DNA from: JADLGL01 sp963732865
GTDB lineage: Bacteria > Pseudomonadota > Alphaproteobacteria > Rhizobiales > Kaistiaceae
Assembly (NCBI GenBank): GCA_963732865.1
Contig: CAVTBC010000004.1
Location: forward strand, 682,001-746,000
Length of the DNA: 64,000 bases
Reading direction: 5' to 3'
Shown one piece after another: positions 38,215 through 46,573 of this stretch (its first letter is position 1; each line of letters opens with the position of its first letter). Under the pieces are notes generated by a model. The model saw nothing but the letters and a program-made list of their open reading frames with translations. It did not search any database and was not told the origin of the DNA. The position numbers were made by a program, and so were the translations under genes.

Positions 38215-39261
38215 TCAGGGCCGTGGCGCCGTCGATCCCCTGATGAGCAGGCTGGTGTCCAGAGTCTCGCGCTTGACGGCGCCGTCATCCTCCAAGATCG
38301 CCTCCACGGCTAGTTGACCGATCTGTTTGATCGGCTGGGCAATCGTGGTCAGCGGCGGGCGGGACCAGTCGCCCTCGGGCACGCCGTCATAACCGATCAC
38401 CGAAACATCGTTCGGCACGGACAGGCCGCGCTCGGCCAGCCAATCGAGAACGATGAAGGCATAGCGGTCGGACATCACTAGGATGGCTGTTGGCGGCTCA
38501 GCGGCGGCGAAGACCCGCTCGAGACCCTCGCGGACCGTCCCGGCATCCTCGTGGCCATCGATGACCGGCAGCGAAGCTGTATTGATGCCGTGCTCTGACA
38601 GCACTTCGAAGTAGCCGCGCAGCCGGTCCCGCGCGACGTGATAGAGCGTCGGGTCGATTGCCGCCCGTTCTTTCCGGTCGTCAGGGACGTCCAATGAAAC
38701 GACGGCAAAACGGCGGTGTCCGAGTTCAATCAGATGCTGCGCGGCCAGCCGGGCGCCGGCAACGTCGTCGACGCCGATCGCCGAGATGCTGCGGTCATCG
38801 AGGCTGAGGTCGAGCGCGATGAAAGGGAGCTTGCGCTGCCGGGTCAGGCGGACGAGTTGCGGACCGCCTTCGAGGCAGAAGAGGACGAACCCATCCACCA
38901 GCGCGCTCTGGATGTTCCACGCCAGTCGCTCCGGATTGACCGTCGAGACCACTGATAGGCCGGCGCCCTTGCGGTCGCAGGCCTCGGCGATGCCGGACAT
39001 CATCAAACGCGCGTAGGGGTCCTCGAAGAAATGGGAGAGCGGTTGGGCTGACGCGACGCCGATCGCATTGACCTTGCCGGCCCGGAGCAGGCGCCCCTTC
39101 ACATCGGGGCCGCTATAACCGATCGCCCGGGCAGCGGCCCGCACACGCTCGCGCACTTCCTCGCGAACGATCTGCGGCCGGTTGAAGACGTTGGAGGCTG
39201 TTCCTTGCGAAACGCCGGCGGCCTTGGCGACGTCGAGCAGTTTCACCGATTTCCGTGCCAC
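38215..39261 (-). CDS. LacI-family transcriptional regulator
   Basis: 348 residues. N-terminal LacI helix-turn-helix (KLLDVAKAAGVSQGTASNVF, with the hinge helix DVKGRLLRAGKVNAIG) is followed by a periplasmic-binding-protein-like sensor domain (VDGFVLFCLEGG, GVDDVAGARLAAQHLIELGH, VSVIGYDGVPEGDW). GTG 39261 has GGGGAAGAG upstream. Three matching palindromes in the intergenic region toward the DUF1127 gene are its likely operators, so it probably regulates itself and that gene. The ligand, usually a sugar or nucleoside, is unknown. Confidence 0.93.
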   Translation of the reverse strand: MARKSVKLLDVAKAAGVSQGTASNVFNRPQIVREEVRERVRAAARAIGYSGPDVKGRLLRAGKVNAIGVASAQPLSHFFEDPYARLMMSGIAEACDRKGAGLSVVSTVNPERLAWNIQSALVDGFVLFCLEGGPQLVRLTRQRKLPFIALDLSLDDRSISAIGVDDVAGARLAAQHLIELGHRRFAVVSLDVPDDRKERAAIDPTLYHVARDRLRGYFEVLSEHGINTASLPVIDGHEDAGTVREGLERVFAAAEPPTAILVMSDRYAFIVLDWLAERGLSVPNDVSVIGYDGVPEGDWSRPPLTTIAQPIKQIGQLAVEAILEDDGAVKRETLDTSLLIRGSTAPRP

Positions 39262-39329
39262 TCTCTTCCCCGTTTCCCGGGATTGGCTCTCTCCCGTCCC
39301 GAGCTATGCGCGCATGCATAGCACCTATC

Positions 39330-39424
39330 TTGAACCAATTCAATTTTTCGCTTGACCCATCGCGCGGATCGGCTATTTGAATCGGTTCAAGAGAGATGCG
39401 TCACGGTTGCTTGAATCGATTCAG
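39330..39424. promoter_or_regulatory. Three LacI-type operators
   Basis: Three 14-base palindromes share the pattern TTGAAYCRATTCAA: TTGAACCAATTCAA at 39330-39343, TTGAATCGGTTCAA at 39377-39390 and TTGAATCGATTCAG at 39411-39424. Centre spacings are 47 and 34 bases. The central CG or CA and the flanking symmetry are what LacI-family proteins bind. They lie between the divergent LacI gene and the DUF1127 gene, so looping between sites is possible. A separate inverted repeat GCTATGC/GCATAGC lies at 39303-39322. Confidence 0.8.
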
Positions 39425-39443
39425 ACACGAAAGGATCTAGAAG

Positions 39444-39692
39444 ATGAGCACGACAGAAACTCTGGGCTTCGCCCCCTCGCGGCCGGCCGAGCATCGCGTT
39501 GGAAGCGGGGTAGGGCGCTTGCTGCATGCCTTCGCGACCCGCCGGCGCCAGAAGCGCGATCTGGTTCGGCTTGCCCGCGTCGAGCCGCGTCTGCTGCGTG
39601 ATATGGGCTTTGATCCCGCAGTGGTCCGTGAAGCTGTTCGCGGCACGTGGGATGAGATCGATCCCGGTCGTTATCACAGCGACGCCAGCTAG
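39444..39692 (+). CDS. DUF1127 small protein
   Basis: 82 residues with a C-terminal DUF1127 (YjiS-like) motif: RRRQKRDLVRLARVEPRLLR then DMGFDPAVVREAV. Alphaproteobacterial DUF1127 proteins are small, basic and often induced by stress or affect RNA turnover and phosphate handling; this is family knowledge, not shown here. ATG 39444 follows AAGGATCTAGAAG. Divergent from the LacI gene, with the third operator ending 20 bases before the start, so repression by LacI is likely. A strong terminator follows at 39721. Confidence 0.88.
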   Translation: MSTTETLGFAPSRPAEHRVGSGVGRLLHAFATRRRQKRDLVRLARVEPRLLRDMGFDPAVVREAVRGTWDEIDPGRYHSDAS

Positions 39693-39720
39693 CTGCCGTC
39701 CAGCGGTTCAACAAAAAAAA

Positions 39721-39745
39721 GGCCCCGCCAATGGCGGGGCCTTTT
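39721..39745. terminator. Bidirectional Rho-independent terminator
   Basis: Perfect 9-bp stem GGCCCCGCC / GGCGGGGCC with loop AAT, flanked by A8 on the left and TTTT on the right. It can end both the DUF1127 transcript and the convergent outer-membrane protein transcript (39767-40723). Confidence 0.9.
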
Positions 39746-39766
39746 GCATCACGTTGCAGGGCGGTT

Positions 39767-40723
39767 CTACTGGCCGAAGTGGTAGTTGATGCCGCCCTGG
39801 ATATTGGTGCCGAAGTAACCTCCGCCGCCGATGATGAACTGAGCGTTCGCCTCGCCGAACACGCCCACACCGCTCTGGCCGACCAGGTATTCGACACCGC
39901 CGCCGACGTTCCACACGGGAACAGCGAGGTCGGTGCCGATGCCGCCCTCGGCATAGACGAGGACCGAGTTAGCCAACACCGCGCCGACGCGTGCGTTAAG
40001 GCTCGCATCGACGATCGAACCAACGCCGGCAGCATGGGCGGTCTCGACCTCGAGGCCGGCAAGGAAGTTGCCAAAGCCGAAATTGTAGCCGGCCTGTACG
40101 CCAAACTGGGCCATGGACAGCGGTGCCGTGGTCCAGCCGCCGAAGGTGCCGAAATAGAGGCCGTTGAAGCCGCCTCCGCCCGCCATCATCATGCTGCCGC
40201 CCGGATGGTAGTTCATGCCGGCCGTCAGCTGCCAGCCGAGGAAGCCGCCGCCACCAACGATGAAGTTCGCCTTGGCTTCGGCGAAGGCCGACATTGTGTT
40301 CGTCACGGCAACTTCAACGCCGCCGCCGATATTCCAAAGGGGTACGAAGAGTTTCTCGCCAATGCCGCCTTCACCATAGATGAAGACGCGGTTGGCAAGG
40401 ACGACGCCGGCATGAGCGTTCAGCGAAGCGTTGATTATCCCGGCGGGAACGAACGAATGCCCAGTCTCAATTTCCAGGCCGGCGAGGAAGTTGCCGAAGC
40501 CGAAATTGTAGCCGTACTGCACGCCGCCTTCGCCGAGCGCGAAAGTGAAATCATAGCCACCGAACACGCCGGCATAGGGACCCGCCCACGCGAAGGTTGG
40601 TGCCGGAGGTGGCGTCGGCGCAACCGGCGTCGGCATGACCGGCGTCAAATCGGCCGCCGCTGCCGCCGATGAAATCAGTACGGACCCTGCGATCCCAAGA
40701 AGCAGCTTGCCCGTGAGCCTCAT
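39767..40723 (-). CDS. Outer-membrane barrel protein with internally duplicated halves
   Basis: 318 residues from ATG 40723 (GGAGGGTAAG upstream). A signal peptide (KLLLGIAGSVLISSAAAAAD) and a Pro-rich linker precede two similar segments of about 125 residues. Parallel motifs are GYNFGFGNFLAGLEIETGHS versus GYNFGFGNFLAGLEVETAHA, then VIYGEGGIG-like and VYAEGGIG, and FIVGGGGFLGWQLTAGMNYH versus FIIGGGGYFGTNIQGGINYH. Each resembles an OmpA-like porin-family barrel of alphaproteobacteria. The protein ends in Gln. Role in the envelope only by analogy. Confidence 0.82.
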   Translation of the reverse strand: MRLTGKLLLGIAGSVLISSAAAAADLTPVMPTPVAPTPPPAPTFAWAGPYAGVFGGYDFTFALGEGGVQYGYNFGFGNFLAGLEIETGHSFVPAGIINASLNAHAGVVLANRVFIYGEGGIGEKLFVPLWNIGGGVEVAVTNTMSAFAEAKANFIVGGGGFLGWQLTAGMNYHPGGSMMMAGGGGFNGLYFGTFGGWTTAPLSMAQFGVQAGYNFGFGNFLAGLEVETAHAAGVGSIVDASLNARVGAVLANSVLVYAEGGIGTDLAVPVWNVGGGVEYLVGQSGVGVFGEANAQFIIGGGGYFGTNIQGGINYHFGQ

Positions 40724-40954
40724 TGACTTACCCTCCAATTGGCTTGCCGCGATGCTCGGCAAAAATCGCTGCAATAATAGCGCCGCTCGAAAATGCTGTC
40801 GCGCGTGGAAACGTGGCAACGCACAAGTTTTGCCAACACGCGACAAAAATAACACGCCCGCTCAGGCGGTTAGCTGTTTGTTAGGCTTTGTGGATCGCGG
40901 GATTGAGAGGCGTTCGGCGCTCAGTGCGGGAAGGGGAAATCCGTTCGCGCACCC

Positions 40955-41281
40955 TTAGCGTGGCGTGCAGATGAGCGGTTCGTCCGTCAAGCCTTCCAGC
41001 GTCAGCGTTCCATCGGCCAGCGTCCAGGTGACCGTCGTCTCGCCGCCCTCATCCCAGGTGATCGTCATCGCATCACCCTCAACGTCGATGAGACCAGCGC
41101 GGTACGACGGATCGCCACCGAGCAACTCGATGCTGCCAAGCGCCGTGATGTAGGCGCGCAGGTCGCCGCTGCACGCGCAATCGCCAATCATCGGAGCATC
41201 GGTGGTGAGGGCGTCGGCCGGCATGCTCGCCAATCCGACAATTAGCGTTGCCGCGGTAAGGCGACGAATTGGGATCGGCAT
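40955..41281 (-). CDS. Small secreted hypothetical protein
   Basis: 108 residues from ATG 41281, preceded by GGAGTG. A signal peptide (RRLTAATLIVGLASMPADAL) leads to a mature chain with a Cys pair in GDCACSG and a Cys near the C-terminus (PLICTPR). The rest looks like a small beta-sandwich (AMTITWDEGGETTVTWTLAD). No family recognised; periplasmic or exported. A longer start at 41317 is possible. Confidence 0.7.
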   Translation of the reverse strand: MPIPIRRLTAATLIVGLASMPADALTTDAPMIGDCACSGDLRAYITALGSIELLGGDPSYRAGLIDVEGDAMTITWDEGGETTVTWTLADGTLTLEGLTDEPLICTPR

Positions 41282-41357
41282 GGGCACTCCGTTCAGCTGC
41301 GGCCCTGTGAACAGCATAGCGGGGCAGACCTCAACCCTTTCGCGGGAAATTCGTGGT

Positions 41358-41408
41358 TGACGTCACTCGTCTTGACATGACGTCACTATGACGTCATATA
41401 TGGCGTCA
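41358..41408. promoter_or_regulatory. Array of TGACGTCA boxes at the RHH regulator start
   Basis: Perfect 8-base palindromes TGACGTCA at 41358-41365, 41378-41385 and 41389-41396, plus TGGCGTCA at 41401-41408 touching the ATG. Start-to-start spacings are 20, 11 and 12 bases. Ribbon-helix-helix proteins bind short repeated sites about one helical turn apart, so this is a likely autoregulatory operator for the gene starting at 41408. No Shine-Dalgarno is visible before that ATG. Confidence 0.8.
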
Positions 41409-41914
41409 TGAAGCTCGAACCCTACGTCGATACGCTTGTCCGTGAACTGCTGACCGCCGCCGATGCCGGTGGCGAGGAAGCGCGCAAGCAGGCGGAGAGA
41501 CTGCTGGCGCCGCTCGATGCGGCGACCCGCCTCGTTCTGCTTGAAGCGCTCTCGGCGGCGGCCGGCGAGATAACGCTGGATCTCGCGCCCGGCTCGGTTG
41601 ACGTCCGACTGCGCGGCCGCGATCCCGAATTCGTGGTGACGCTGCCCATGGCAGAATCGTCGACGGAGGAGACACGAGGGGATTCGGGCGGCGCGTTGCC
41701 GCCGTCGGCCGACGCCGGTGAGGGCGGTACCGCCCGCATGACGCTGCGGCTCACGGAGCAGATGAAGCTCCGGATCGAGGCGGCTGCCGGCAAAGAGGGA
41801 CTCTCGGTCAATGCATGGCTCGGCCGTGTCATCGCGGTCGCGCTGGATGGCGGTGAAGGACACTCAGAACGCGGCCCGCCGAGCGGACGCCGCTTCACCG
41901 GCTGGGTGCGGTAG
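41408..41914 (+). CDS. Ribbon-helix-helix (HicB/Arc-like) regulator of the DUF4097-ABC cassette
   Basis: 168 residues. An N-terminal helical domain (LEPYVDTLVRELLTAADAGG and RLLAPLDAATRLVLLEALSA) is followed by TLDLAPGSVDVRLRGRDPEF, an acidic linker, and a C-terminal RHH motif (TARMTLRLTEQMKLRIEAAA then EGLSVNAWLGRVIAVAL). This layout is the HicB-like protein that heads DUF4097-ABC operons in actinobacteria, suggesting transfer. No toxin partner is present. The start codon lies in the fourth box of the operator array and lacks a ribosome binding site, so translation may be leaderless. It probably represses the operon. Confidence 0.85.
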   Translation: MKLEPYVDTLVRELLTAADAGGEEARKQAERLLAPLDAATRLVLLEALSAAAGEITLDLAPGSVDVRLRGRDPEFVVTLPMAESSTEETRGDSGGALPPSADAGEGGTARMTLRLTEQMKLRIEAAAGKEGLSVNAWLGRVIAVALDGGEGHSERGPPSGRRFTGWVR

Positions 41915-41997
41915 CCGCCAGCCAAACGCAAGTCTTCGCCGGTGCCCTTTGGCGCCTCACGAAAACCGGTCCGTAAGCGGACGGGGAAGGGACAGCC

Positions 41998-42900
41998 ATG
42001 CCCAAATTCGAAACGCCAGATCCGATCGTTGCGACGGTTGAAATCAACGCCGGTGACGTGCAGGTCACAGCAAGCGAGCGCGGCGAAACGGTCGTCGAGA
42101 TCCGTCCGCGCAATCCGTCGGATTCGGCGGACGTTCGCGCCGCCGAGGAGGCGCGCTTGGAGTATTCCGATGGGAAGCTCCTGGTTAAGACCGCGAAGGA
42201 CTGGAAGCAGCACATTCCCCTCCTTGGTCCCTTCGGCGGCGGTCCGGCGGTCGAGGTTACGATCGCGCTGCCTTCCGGTTCGAGCGTTGAGGCCAACACC
42301 GGTCTCGGCACCTTCCGCTGCGAGGGCAGGCTTGGCGACTGCCGCCTGAAGACCGGGGCGGGAGGGATCATCCTCGGCGAGGCCGGCACCGCGGACCTGC
42401 AAACCGGCTTCGGCGACATCGTCGCCGATCTCATCACGGGCGAGCTCAAATCAACCACCGGGTCGGGCGAGGTGCGGATCGGCGTCATCCGGGGCGCAGC
42501 TCATGTCCGCAACTCCAACGGTGCCATCAAGCTCGGCACGATCGAGGGCGATCTCGAGGCGAGGACCGCCAATGGCAGCATCGCGATCGACAGGGCGCGG
42601 AGCTCGGTCAGGGCAAAGACGGCCAACGGCGCCGTCCGCATCGGCGCCGTCGAGCGCAATGTGGTCCAGATCGATACGGCCGCCGGCGAGATCAGCGTTG
42701 GCATAAGCGAGGGCACGGCCGCCTGGCTCGACGTCAGCGCGCCGCGCGGGAACGTCCGCAACGGACTCGGTTCGGTCAACAGCCCGGAGCCCGCGGACGA
42801 CAAGGTCGAGATCCGCGCCCACACGTCCTTCGGCGACATCGTGATCCACCGAGCGGCCGCATTGAGCGCGGCAGCGGATTCAACGGAGATAACCCAATGA
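41998..42900 (+). CDS. DUF4097 beta-solenoid-like protein
   Basis: 300 residues of the DUF4097 type: repeated short beta units such as GLGTFRCEGRLGDCRLKTGA, DLQTGFGDIVADLITGELKS, VRNSNGAIKLGTIEGDLEAR and VRAKTANGAVRIGAVERNVV. No signal peptide, so cytosolic or exported by another route. Function unknown, but the gene regularly accompanies an RHH regulator and DrrAB-type ABC transporter. ATG 41998 has GGGGAAGGG upstream; the stop overlaps the ATPase start (ATGA at 42897). Confidence 0.9.
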   Translation: MPKFETPDPIVATVEINAGDVQVTASERGETVVEIRPRNPSDSADVRAAEEARLEYSDGKLLVKTAKDWKQHIPLLGPFGGGPAVEVTIALPSGSSVEANTGLGTFRCEGRLGDCRLKTGAGGIILGEAGTADLQTGFGDIVADLITGELKSTTGSGEVRIGVIRGAAHVRNSNGAIKLGTIEGDLEARTANGSIAIDRARSSVRAKTANGAVRIGAVERNVVQIDTAAGEISVGISEGTAAWLDVSAPRGNVRNGLGSVNSPEPADDKVEIRAHTSFGDIVIHRAAALSAAADSTEITQ

Positions 42901-43858
42901 CTCGTATGTCCAATACGAATCCGGCGGTCGCGACGCGCGGTCTCCGCAAATCCTATGGCGACAAAGTCGTCCTCGACGGTATCGACCTGACCGTGCCCGA
43001 GGGATCGGTGTTTGCCCTCCTGGGGCCGAACGGCGCCGGCAAGACGACGATCGTTCACATCCTGTCGACGCTCATCCTTGCCGACGGCGGCGAGGCGAGA
43101 ATTGCCGGCCACGACGTCGCCAAGGATGCGGACGGCGTTCGCGGCGTGATCGGCGTCACCGGCCAGTTCTCGGCGGTCGACAACCTCCTCACCGGCGAGG
43201 AGAACCTCATCCTCATGGCCGACCTCAACCATCTCGGCCGCGCCGAAGGAAGGCGCCGCGTTGCCGATCTCCTCGGCCGGTTCGATCTCGTCGAAGCGGC
43301 GAAAAAGACGCCCGGCGACCTACTCCGGCGGCATGCGGCGGCGGCTCGATCTGGCGATGACGCTGATGGGCAATCCGCGCATCATCTTCCTCGACGAACC
43401 GACCGCCGGCCTCGATCCGCGGAGCCGCGCAACCGATGTGGCAGATCATTCGCGATCTCGTCGCCGGCGGCGTCACGATCTTCCTGACGACGCAGTATCT
43501 CGAGGAGGCGGATCGAGCTCGCCGACCGCATCGCGGTCCTCGACCACGGGCGCATCGTCGCCGAGGGCACCGCCGCCGAGCTCAAGCGGCTCGTGCCCGG
43601 CGGACATGTCCGGCTCGCAGTTCGCCGATGCCGCCGCTCTCGAATCCGCCGCCGGCCGGCTTGGCGATGTCATCCGCGACGAGGACGCGCTCGCCCTGCA
43701 GGTTCCAAGCGACGGCGGCGTTCGCTCGCTGCGCGCGCTGCTCGATCGCCTCGGCGATCTCCCCGTCGAGTCGACGCTGTCGCTCCACACGCCCGACCTC
43801 GACGATGTGTTCCTCGCCCTGACCGGCAGGTCCGCAGCCCAGAAGGAGACCGGCATGA
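42897..43858 (+). pseudogene. DrrA-type ABC ATPase, at least five frameshifts
   Basis: Daunorubicin-resistance-like exporter ATPase, about 319 residues when repaired. Walker A LLGPNGAGKTTI is in the first frame, signature TYSGGMRRRLDLAM and Walker B IIFLDEPTAGLDPRSRAT in the second, TIFLTTQYLEEAD in a third, LADRIAVLDHGRIVAEG next and TPDLDDVFLALTGRSA last. Single extra bases explain the breaks: cccGgcg near 43322, accGatg near 43427, gatCgag near 43510, ctcGcag near 43607 and accGgca near 43852. With the last removed, the stop TGA overlaps the permease ATG (43855) as ATGA. Gene order and content are intact, so decay or sequencing error are both possible. Confidence 0.85.
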
Positions 43859-44684
43859 CACCCTTTTCCCACGCCATTCGCGATTCGACGAACAATGCTG
43901 CGCCGGAACATCCGGCACATGCAGCGCTACCCGTCGATGACGCTCATGCTGATCGGCCTGCCGGTCGTGCTCTTGCTGCTGTTCGTCTACGTCTTCGGCG
44001 GCACGCTCGGCGCCGGTCTCGCGGCGTGTCCGGCGGGCCGCGACGCGAATATCTGCAATACATCGTGCCGGGCATGCTGCTGATGGCCATCGCCAGCGCC
44101 GCGCATGGGCACGGCGATCTCGGTTGCCATGGACATGAACGAGGGCATCATCGCCCGCTTCCGCACCATGGCGATCTCGCGCGCGGCGGTCCTGACCGGC
44201 CACGTCGTTGGCAGCGTGATCCAGACGATGATCGCGATCGCGGTCGTCCTCGGCGTTGCGCTCCTCATCGGCTTCCGCCCGACCCGGCCTGGATTGCTGG
44301 ATCGGTGCGGCCGCTGGCATGATCGCGCTGATCGCTTTCTCGATCACGTGGCTGTCGGTTGCCCTTGGCATCGTTGCCAAGAGCGTCGAAACGGCCAGCA
44401 ACACGCCGATGTTCCTGATGCTCTGCCCGTTCCTCGGAAGCGGCTTCGTGCCCACCGATTCGTTGCCGGGCGGCCATCCGCTGGTTCGCGAATATCAGCC
44501 CTTCACGCCGTTCATCGAGACGATCCGCGGCCTCCTCGTCGGCACGCCGGTGGGGAGCAGCGCCATCGCCTCGATCGCCTGGTGCGTCAGGATCGGCCTC
44601 GTCGGCTATCTCTGGGCGAGGTCGGCCTATGACCGGCGGTCACGGAAGGGGCTCCTATTCGCGACGGGCGCGTCACGGGCCTAA
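43855..44684 (+). pseudogene. DrrB-type ABC exporter permease, several frameshifts
   Basis: ABC-2 type permease, about 272 residues when repaired, pairing with the ATPase upstream. Fragments in order: TPFSHAIRDS, RRNIRHMQRYPSMTLMLIGL with LLLLFVYVFGGTLGAGL, REYLQYIVPGMLLMAIASAA, GTAISVAMDMNEGIIARFRT, DCWIGAAAGMIALIAFSITW and VPTDSLPGGHPLVREYQPFT, ending at TAA 44684. Extra bases are seen near 43904 (acgAaca), 44107 (gcgCatg) and 44285 (accCggc); the break near 44023 needs more than one change. About six membrane helices. If intact it would export a lipophilic compound. Confidence 0.82.
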
Positions 44685-44768
44685 GCGAGATAGGTCCGGA
44701 ATGGCTCGGCCGCATTTGTCCCTGGCGGGCGACGGATGCGGCCGAGGCGCCGCCGACAAACCCGACGG

Positions 44769-46187
<1,419 letters not shown>

Positions 46188-46189
46188 TC

Positions 46190-46570
46190 TCAGACTGCCT
46201 TCTGGATAGAGGCGTCAGAGGTGGCGTGCCCGTGGGCGCGCTCAACCTTGGCGACGCGAATTGAATAGGCTTTGTACCAGCGCTCGCGACCAAAGCGTTG
46301 CGCGACGCGGTGCTCGGCATTCTGATACCAACGAGCGATAGCTGCCTCATCGCGCCAATAGGAAACGGTGATCCCGATGCCGTCATCGCCGCGCGCGCTC
46401 TCATGGCCGAGATAGCCTTCCTGCCGGGCGGCGAGCTCATCCATCGTCGCCGACATTTCGGCATAGCCATCGACGTCCGGCGACAGAACGCTGGAGAAGA
46501 TCACGGCGTAGTAGGGCGGTTCGGGCGTCTTGACGAGCGGCGCCGCGCCGCGGTGTTGGCTGGCCATCAT
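46190..46570 (-). CDS. ABM-domain (antibiotic biosynthesis monooxygenase-like) protein
   Basis: 126 residues with an ABM ferredoxin-like domain: YYAVIFSSVLSPDVDGYAEM, ELAARQEGYLGHESARGDDG and TVSYWRDEAAIARWYQNAEH. Typical members act on or bind small aromatic or heme-like compounds; many are stand-alone enzymes of unknown substrate. Placed between gltB and gltD with only a few bases on each side, so it is cotranscribed with glutamate synthase. A second ATG three bases downstream (46567) is equally possible. Confidence 0.87.
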   Translation of the reverse strand: MMASQHRGAAPLVKTPEPPYYAVIFSSVLSPDVDGYAEMSATMDELAARQEGYLGHESARGDDGIGITVSYWRDEAAIARWYQNAEHRVAQRFGRERWYKAYSIRVAKVERAHGHATSDASIQKAV

Positions 46571-46573
46571 CGC

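Noticed and set aside
41408..41914. HicB-type antitoxin of a toxin-antitoxin pair
   Set aside because: No HicA or other small toxin gene is adjacent; the protein heads a transport cassette and is better read as its regulator.
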